Position numbers and translations under genes: made by a program. The notes beneath the pieces are model-generated. The model was not told the DNA's origin. It ran no database searches and worked only from the letters and a program-made list of their open reading frames with translations. Positions 57,980 through 64,000 of a DNA stretch of 64,000 nt are shown here, piece after piece. Location of the stretch: contig CAVYZX010000009.1 in NCBI GenBank assembly GCA_963773035.1, forward strand, positions 62,001 to 126,000, written 5' to 3'. The first letter of the stretch is position 1, and each line of letters begins with the position of its first letter. The DNA is from CAVRXZ01 sp963773035 (lineage in GTDB: Bacteria > Acidobacteriota > Vicinamibacteria > Vicinamibacterales > CAVVIG01).

Positions 57980-60733
57980 ATGGCGCCTGGGCCCGGTGAC
58001 CGCGTCGGCGCTTACGAGCTCCTGACCCTCATTGGCACTGGAGGTATGGGTCAGGTCTATCGGGGACGTGACACGAAGCTCGGTCGCGAAGTCGCCATCA
58101 AGGTCCTGCTCGATTCGGTCGCGCTCGACGCGGACCGGATCGCGCGATTCGAGCGCGAGGCAAGGCTCCTCGCGTCGCTCAACCACCCGCACATCGCAGC
58201 GCTCTACGGCATGGAAGAGGCCGGCGGCCAGCAGTTCCTGATCATGGAGCTCGTGGAAGGGGAGACGCTCGCCGAGCGGCTCGAAGGGCGAAGGGCTAAG
58301 GGCGGAGGGCTGCCGATCGATGAGGCGCTGATGATCGCGAAGCAGGTCGCCGAGGCGCTCGAAGCCGCCCACGAGAAGGGCATCATCCACCGGGACCTGA
58401 AGCCGGCGAACATCAAGATCACGCGGGACGATCGGGTGAAGGTTCTCGACTTCGGTCTGGCCCGCACTGCGGACGTCATCGAACCGGACGCTCAAGCGGC
58501 CCGCACTCATTCGCCGACCTTGAGCCTGATGGCGACGCAGGCGGGCCTCATCCTCGGAACCGCCGCCTACATGTCTCCCGAGCAGGCCAAAGGACAGCAG
58601 GCCGATCATCGCAGCGATGTGTTCGCGTTCGGCTGCGTGCTGTACGAGATGCTGACCGGGACGCAGGCGTTTCAGGGCGAGACCGTGCCGGACATCCTCG
58701 CCTCGGTCCTGGCCCGCGAGCCCGACCTCGGCGCGCTGCCGCCGGCGTTGAACCCGCGCCTCTTGGAGCTGCTGCGGCGATGCCTGGACAAGAATCCGAA
58801 GCGTCGGTGGCAGGCGGCCGGCGACCTGCGAGCCGAGCTCGAGACCGTTGCGACTGCGCCGCACGCGGAGCCCGGACCCGTGGCTGCCGCCGCACCACCG
58901 CCTTCGCGCTGGAAGAACGCGACGCTCTACGCCGGCCCGGCGCTGGTCGTCGGCGCCGTACTTGCCGCTGCGGCGACGTGGGCCGTGATGCGACCGGCTC
59001 CCTCACGAATCCTGCGGACCACGATCGCTGCGGCGGGGGAGGCAGCACCGAGCACCGCGGGGGGCGACATCGTTGCGATCACGCCAGACGGTTCGCGGGT
59101 CGTGTATGTCGGGAACAACGGCACGCAGCTGTTCGTTCGCGCGCTCGATTCGCTGGAGCCGGCTGCGATCGCATCCGGCAGCGGGCTGCGCGGGCCGTTC
59201 GTGTCGCCCGACGGCGAATGGGTGGGGTTCTTCGACAACAACTCGCGGCTGCTGAAGGTTCAAATCGCAGGTGGTCCCGCGATACCCATCCTGCAGCAGA
59301 TCGATGGCGGGGCCTCGCGCGGCGCGACCTGGGTGCGCGACGACACTATCGTGTTCGCGACATCCAACTCCGCCACGGGGTTGCAGCGGGTCGGGGCTGG
59401 CGGCGGCGCCGTGACGATGTTGACGACGCCGGACCGCACGCGTGGAGAGGTCGACCACGTCTGGCCTCACGTGCTTCCAGGCGGCCGCGGCGTGCTCTTC
59501 ACGATCACGTCGCCGAACGGCCCCGACGCCGCCTCGTACGTGGCCGTCCTCGATTTCAAGACAGGGAAGACGACGAGCCTGGTGCCCGGTGGGACGGACG
59601 GTAGATATTTCGCGAGCGGGCATCTCGTTTACGCCGCGGCGGGTACGCTGCGTGCGGTTCCGTTCGATCTCGACCGGCTGCAGGTGCGCGGCGCCGCCGT
59701 TCCAGTCCTGCCCAGGCTGGTGGTCGCAGGAAGCGGTTCGGGCAGCTTCGCGCTGTCGGACGAGGGAACTCTCGTCTACATTGACGCGCCTGCCGTTGCG
59801 GCGGGAGGGGCGGCATTGCGAACACTGGTGTGGGTCGATCGCAACGGCCGCCAGCAGGATATTTCCGCGCCCCCGCACCGGTACCAGAACCCTCGCATCT
59901 CGCCCGACGGATCGCGCGTTGCCGTTCACATCGACGAACAGCAGCGCGACATCTGGATCTGGGATCTGCGCCGTGCCCTGTTGTCGCGCCTGACGCTGGA
60001 TCCGAGCAACGACCAGTGGCCGGTTTGGACGATCGACAGTCGCCGACTGATCTACACGTCCGCTCGCGACACCAACCTCAACCTCTGGTGGCAATCGGCG
60101 GACGGTTCGGATGCCCCGCAGCGCCTGACGAAGAGCGTGAACATTCAGGTGCCGACCTCGATCAGCCCTGACGGAAGGCTGGTTGTCTTCCACGAGGTCA
60201 TGGGGGGAACCTCGGCAGACCTGATGCGGCTCTCCCTGACTCCGCAGGGCCAGCCTGAGACGCTCCTGCAGACCAAATTCCTGGAACGCGACGGGATGAT
60301 TTCACCCGACGGCCGGTGGCTCGCGTACGAGTCGAACAGCTCGGGCGCGCTCGAGGTGTACGTGCAGCCGTTCGGCACCGGCACACAGGGGCAGGGACGA
60401 TGGCAGATCTCGACAAACGGGGGTGCGAGGCCGCTGTGGGGCCGCGACGAGCTCTTCTACATCGCTCCGGACAGGTCGCTGATGCGGGTGCCGGTGTCTG
60501 CCGGCGCGTCGTGGAACGGCGGCGCCCCATCGAAGCTCATCGACCGCGTTCCGGACGTGACGGCCTTGGTGGGGACCTCGGATGACTTCAACAGAAACTA
60601 CGACATCACGCCCGACGGCCAGCGCTTTCTCATGATCAAGACCGTCGGCGACGTGCAGACCGCCGGCTCATCGTCCATCACCGTCGTGCAGCATTGGGAT
60701 CGGGAGCTCGCGAGCCGCGTGCCCCTCAAGTAA
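57980..60733 (+). CDS. membrane Ser/Thr protein kinase with TolB/WD40-like propeller
   Basis: A 917-residue protein. The cytosolic kinase domain (about 12-275) is complete: IGTGGMGQVYRG, VAIKVLL (K41), HRDLKPANIK (from residue 137), DFGLA (from about 157), YMSPEQAK and DVFAFGCVLYEML. One helix (about 314-337, GPALVVGAVLAAAATWAVM) leads to an extracytoplasmic TolB-like propeller with repeats such as SPDGEWVGFF, SPDGSRVAVH, SPDGRWLAYESNS and DITPDGQRFLMI. It senses an external signal and phosphorylates cytoplasmic targets; ligand and targets are unknown. It is the intact reference for the broken paralogue at 292-2986. Confidence 0.93.
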   Translation: MAPGPGDRVGAYELLTLIGTGGMGQVYRGRDTKLGREVAIKVLLDSVALDADRIARFEREARLLASLNHPHIAALYGMEEAGGQQFLIMELVEGETLAERLEGRRAKGGGLPIDEALMIAKQVAEALEAAHEKGIIHRDLKPANIKITRDDRVKVLDFGLARTADVIEPDAQAARTHSPTLSLMATQAGLILGTAAYMSPEQAKGQQADHRSDVFAFGCVLYEMLTGTQAFQGETVPDILASVLAREPDLGALPPALNPRLLELLRRCLDKNPKRRWQAAGDLRAELETVATAPHAEPGPVAAAAPPPSRWKNATLYAGPALVVGAVLAAAATWAVMRPAPSRILRTTIAAAGEAAPSTAGGDIVAITPDGSRVVYVGNNGTQLFVRALDSLEPAAIASGSGLRGPFVSPDGEWVGFFDNNSRLLKVQIAGGPAIPILQQIDGGASRGATWVRDDTIVFATSNSATGLQRVGAGGGAVTMLTTPDRTRGEVDHVWPHVLPGGRGVLFTITSPNGPDAASYVAVLDFKTGKTTSLVPGGTDGRYFASGHLVYAAAGTLRAVPFDLDRLQVRGAAVPVLPRLVVAGSGSGSFALSDEGTLVYIDAPAVAAGGAALRTLVWVDRNGRQQDISAPPHRYQNPRISPDGSRVAVHIDEQQRDIWIWDLRRALLSRLTLDPSNDQWPVWTIDSRRLIYTSARDTNLNLWWQSADGSDAPQRLTKSVNIQVPTSISPDGRLVVFHEVMGGTSADLMRLSLTPQGQPETLLQTKFLERDGMISPDGRWLAYESNSSGALEVYVQPFGTGTQGQGRWQISTNGGARPLWGRDELFYIAPDRSLMRVPVSAGASWNGGAPSKLIDRVPDVTALVGTSDDFNRNYDITPDGQRFLMIKTVGDVQTAGSSSITVVQHWDRELASRVPLK

Positions 60734-60753
60734 GGCAGGTGGGCGCAGGGTCT

Positions 60754-60978
60754 TCAGGGTCGCCGGCCGGCCGCGATGACCCTGATGTCGGCCCTGAGCC
60801 CTTCGGCAACGACGTCGAAATACCGTCGCGTCGTCTCAGCCGCTGACTTGATCTCAGCCCTGATCTCGGCCCCTAAACCACCGATGCTCGACGACACGTC
60901 CTCCCGAAGGGCAGACATGTCTTTCCTGATTGCTTCCCTGAGGCCATCGAAGCGCGCATCCAGTTCTTGATCGGTCAT
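60754..60978 (-). CDS. small coiled-coil protein
   Basis: A 74-residue, highly charged helical peptide (MTDQELDARFDGLREAIRKD, then EIRAEIKSAAETTRRYFDVV) with a heptad pattern throughout. There is no signal peptide and no family I recognise beyond similar short coiled coils in related bacteria. GGAGAACTGC before ATG 60978 decides the start. The frame is open further upstream but does not look coding. It is convergent with the kinase gene, 20 bases away. Confidence 0.65.
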   Translation of the reverse strand: MTDQELDARFDGLREAIRKDMSALREDVSSSIGGLGAEIRAEIKSAAETTRRYFDVVAEGLRADIRVIAAGRRP

Positions 60979-61167
60979 GCAGTTCTCCGCCGTGGGCTGA
61001 GCACGTCCGATGCCACCGAAAAACTCGACAAATTCGACTGGGCCTCTGCCACGCGATTCAGTTTCTTCACAACCCTGGCAGCTGATCGACGCAGGTTCGC
61101 GAACCGGCCAACGCACCTGTCGAAGGGCGACGACGGTAGCATCGTCGTCGGCGACCAGCAAGCCGGT

Positions 61168-62355
61168 TCAGCCTCCTCGCACGACGACACGCATGCCGTC
61201 GGTGAGCGTGTCCGGCGGGTGCAGCACCACGACTTGGCCGGCTGATAGTCCGCTGGTGATTTGCCCTTCGCTCTGATTGCGCTGCCCGAGCTTCACCATG
61301 CGCAGCCGGGCCCGGCCCTCTTCGATCACGAACACGGCCCATTCGTCGCCGCGTCGGAAAAGACTGCCCGTAGGGACCTTCAACACATTGTCTTCACGCC
61401 ATACGACCACTCGCACCTCGACCCGGTAACCGTCGCCGAGTTTGCGCGCCGCACTCGCTGGATCCTCGAGCTCGATGATCACATTGACGCGCTGTTCTTC
61501 GACACCGAGCGCCGACACCTTCATGAAGCCGGACGGTTCCACGCGGCGAACCCGTCCATGCAGGGGATGGTCGCCGCCCCACTCATCGATGAGTACTGGC
61601 GTGCCTGGAGATACTCGGACGGCGTCGGTCGAGAGCAGATCAGCCACGATCTCGATGCGCTTCGGATCTCCAATCTCGAGCAACGGTTCGCCGACCGGAA
61701 CGACCGACTCGCTTTCCCGGAGACGCTTCAAAATGACGCCATCAACCGGCGCCACCATCTCGAGCGACCGTCCGCTGATCTGCGGCGCTTGAAGCCGGGC
61801 GCGCGCGAGCTGCAGCTCGTATTCTGCCCGAGTCGCCGTGAATGCTGCGGCGCGCTGCGATTCCTCGGCCGTACGCACCGAGGTCTCGGCAGCTTCCAAA
61901 TCGTCTTTGGAGATGGCGCCGGCGTTCAAAAGCTCCTGCTGTCGAGCGAACGTCGATCGGGCCCTGGCCAGAGCCTCGGCAGTGCGGTTGCGCTCGGCCT
62001 GCGCTTGACCAACGGCGGCGCGCGCCGCTTCGACCGATGCGGTCAATTCGCTGCGCGATCGGGCATCGAGGAGCGGCGATTCGGCCGGAAGCAGGCGAGC
62101 CAGTATCGTCTTCCCGCGCACCACCGGGTCGCCTGGCTCGAGCTGGATGCGCTGCACGCGGCCGGCCACGGGGGCCGAGACGACGAAGCGGTCTCGCACA
62201 CGTGTTTCCCCGTCTTCGTCGATAGTCACTTGCATCGGTCCCTGCTCGACTCTCACCACGTCGATTTCCATCGACGCCGGCCACACCGCTACTGCCACGA
62301 TGGCTCCAACCACGAGCAAACCGGCGATCAATTTCTTGTTTTTCAGAAAACGCAT
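61168..62355 (-). CDS. HlyD/RND-type periplasmic adaptor subunit
   Basis: A 395-residue membrane-fusion protein. An N-terminal anchor (KLIAGLLVVGAIVAVAVW) is followed by a lipoyl half-motif (APVAGRVQRIQLEPGDPV), a long coiled-coil hairpin (about 95-195, ARAAVGQAQAERNRT...), the second lipoyl half (APVDGVILKRLRESESVVP) and a beta-barrel/MP domain ending LKVPTGSLFRRGDEW. It bridges an inner-membrane exporter to the outer membrane. It follows the FtsX permease gene by 29 bases, so the pair forms a MacAB/DevBCA-like exporter. The ATPase gene would lie beyond the window. Confidence 0.9.
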   Translation of the reverse strand: MRFLKNKKLIAGLLVVGAIVAVAVWPASMEIDVVRVEQGPMQVTIDEDGETRVRDRFVVSAPVAGRVQRIQLEPGDPVVRGKTILARLLPAESPLLDARSRSELTASVEAARAAVGQAQAERNRTAEALARARSTFARQQELLNAGAISKDDLEAAETSVRTAEESQRAAAFTATRAEYELQLARARLQAPQISGRSLEMVAPVDGVILKRLRESESVVPVGEPLLEIGDPKRIEIVADLLSTDAVRVSPGTPVLIDEWGGDHPLHGRVRRVEPSGFMKVSALGVEEQRVNVIIELEDPASAARKLGDGYRVEVRVVVWREDNVLKVPTGSLFRRGDEWAVFVIEEGRARLRMVKLGQRNQSEGQITSGLSAGQVVVLHPPDTLTDGMRVVVRGG

Positions 62356-62384
62356 GTGTTTTTCACGAAAAGCATGATCGACGG

Positions 62385-64000
62385 CTATTCCCTGATCTTG
62401 AGGACGGCGACAAGGTCGAGTTGGTCCAGCGTGCGCCTGACCAGCATGCCGGACACCAGGGCCGCCGCAATGATTCCAAGAAACGACCAGGCGACAGCGG
62501 CCCGCGAGACATAGAGGGGGAACCGATACACCTCGCTGTCGACCGATCGGACGATAGCCGCGGTCAAACTGTAACCGAACAGACCGCCGATCGGCAGGGC
62601 CGCAAGAGTCAGAATCGCCAGCTCGCCGAGCAGAATCAGCGAGATCTCGGTCCGCGTGAAACCAAGTACGCGCAGACTCGCCAGCTCGCGACTCCGTTCC
62701 GACAGTGAAATCCGTGCGGCGTTGTAGACGACCCCGAACGCGATGACGCTCGCGAACAGCACGTTGATGAATATGGTCAGATTCATGTTGGCCGCCATCA
62801 CTTCTCGAAAGCTCTTCAGAACAGCGCGTTTGAATCCCGCTCCTGACACCGCCGGAATTCCTTTCAGTTTCGCCGAGAGCTTCGTCTCTTGTGTGGAGTC
62901 GACGAGGAGCAGGGCGCCGGTCGCTACATCGCCTTCGCGCATCATCGCGTGGAGTGTCGTGCTATCCATGTAAGCCGACAGGCCCAGGATGTCGTCGACG
63001 AGGCCTCCCACTTCGACACGCCGTGTTGGCCTGTGGCCTTCGAGGACCTCGAGCGTCACGGTGTCGCCTGGTGAGACGTCTAGCACCTGACCGAGCATCT
63101 GCGACAGCACCACGCCTGACGGCGGCAACCCGACCGGCCGGCCGTTGCGGTCGACGATGCGCTTCAAGCGCGGATTGGGCGGCACGCCGGTGATCGCGAG
63201 ATACCGCTCACGGTGTCCCGACCGAATGCGGACGGCGACGGTGCGCCGCGGCTCGACCGCAACGACGCCCGGCAGATGAGCCAGCTCGAATCGAACGGCG
63301 TCGCCGCGCGGCTCGACGAAGTTGACGGTGACGTCCTGCCGTTCGGCATCCCAGAACTGCGTTTGAATCAGGTGATCGATGGCATCCGTGAAGACCAGCC
63401 CGACCATCAGAATCGCGACAGCGAACGCGATGCCAAAAATCGAGGCCGCCGCCCGAAACGGGTGTCGCGAGAGGTTGCGCAGGACCATCCGTCCCGCGTT
63501 GCCGAGATAGCGGGAAACGAATGGTGTTTCGAACGCCGTTCGGCCGTAGCGGGCAGGCACCTCCGGGCGCATGGCCTCGGCCGGAGGCACGCGCACGGCC
63601 CGCCGAACCGCGCCGAAGGCACCGGCGCCGGCGGCGATCATCGTCAATGTCGTCGCGCCGACAAGAACGTTGGCCGGTACGCTGAACAGGAGAACCGGGA
63701 ATCGGAAGAAGTCGTTGTAGAGAGTGATGAGCATGCGACCGAGCCAGGCGCCGCCAGCGGCGCCGATCGCCACGCCGATCGCTCCGATCACGAAGCGCCC
63801 ATTTCAGATAGTGCCAGCCGATGGCCGCGTTGTCGTACCCGAGCGCTTTGAGCGAGGCAATCTGCGGGCGTTGCAGCGCCAGTGCACGCGTCAGCGCAAC
63901 GTTCAGAATGAACGCCGCCACCATCAGGAAGATCAGCGGCAGCATGAACCCGAAGGTCTGGAGCTGCGACAGTTCGTTCTCGACCGTCCAATGCGACAGC
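62385..64000 (-). CDS. FtsX-like ABC permease (DevC type), 5' truncated by window edge and frameshifted
   Basis: The gene enters from the right edge in one frame (SHWTVENELSQLQTFGFMLP, VALTRALALQRPQIASLKALG, NAAIGWHYLKWA). It shifts near 63790 and continues in a second frame (GAIGVAIGAAGGAWLGRMLI ... VLRNLSRHPFRAAASIFGIA ... LASLRVLGFTRTEISLIL) to the stop at 62385. Helices flank two periplasmic domains, as in duplicated FtsX permeases that work with an HlyD adaptor. The N terminus is outside the window. The single frameshift with intact sequence on both sides may be technical. Confidence 0.85.

Noticed and set aside
60979..61161. N-terminal extension of the small coiled-coil ORF
   Set aside because: The extra codons are low in coding character, and a good ribosome site lies directly before the internal ATG at 60978.

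Overview
The window is GC-rich, gene-dense bacterial chromosome that most resembles a soil or metagenomic Acidobacteriota, probably near Vicinamibacteria. This rests on two large orphan FtsX/MacB-type permeases each preceded by a PadR regulator, Pkn-type Ser/Thr kinases with TolB/WD40-like C-terminal propellers, several DUF6152 proteins, and a paralogous family of secreted 'DGxPDLSGxW' proteins. I saw no rRNA, tRNA, CRISPR, phage or insertion sequence. Many genes carry single-base frameshifts while their motifs stay intact, so some breaks may be assembly indels rather than real decay. Layout: 1-8.7 kb (minus strand) holds a kinase-propeller gene broken about eight times, a membrane-anchored PQQ-type propeller protein, a DUF2306 membrane protein, and the first permease-PadR module with paired operators over its promoter. 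8.8-19.7 kb holds a kinase-STAND-ATPase fusion, a Tat-exported esterase, DUF1326, DinB and SDR proteins, an exported DUF2252 protein, small envelope proteins and intergenic palindromic repeats. 19.9-27.6 kb is the most interesting stretch. An AcvB/VirJ-like exported hydrolase is next to an MprF-type aminoacyl-phosphatidylglycerol synthase/flippase. It is followed by a CuA subunit, a haem-copper subunit I without the usual active-site tyrosine, a SCO1/SenC protein and a metallo-beta-lactamase-fold protein. Gene order and the active site suggest an sNOR-type (NorS-NorY-SenC) nitric oxide reductase rather than an oxygen reductase. 28-33 kb (minus strand) is an operon of two exported amidohydrolases and an acetamidase/formamidase-like protein, with an MBL-fold remnant at its end. 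33-38 kb has an SdpR-SdpI autorepressor/immunity-type pair and a DUF6152 plus 'LSGxW' operon. 38-42.7 kb holds a pseudo-receiver/PilZ protein, a 'TGCL' secreted protein, a PLD-like protein, and a DUF4956 protein coupled to a kinase-like lipoprotein. 42.7-49.2 kb (minus strand) has the second permease-PadR module, with a strong promoter and operator, then a four-gene secreted-protein operon that includes another DUF6152 plus 'LSGxW' pair. 49.3-57.8 kb holds YdeI, a Kef-type antiporter, an ammonium transporter with no canonical start codon, a frameshifted nitronate monooxygenase, a Tat-exported HAD dehalogenase and a NamZ-type (DUF1343) hydrolase. 58-64 kb has an intact kinase-propeller gene and an efflux adaptor plus FtsX permease truncated by the window end. 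Recurring themes are envelope and secretion functions and short autoregulated promoters. Three small repressor genes (two PadR, one ArsR/SdpR) have recognisable -35/-10 elements overlapped by inverted repeats and appear to be leaderless.
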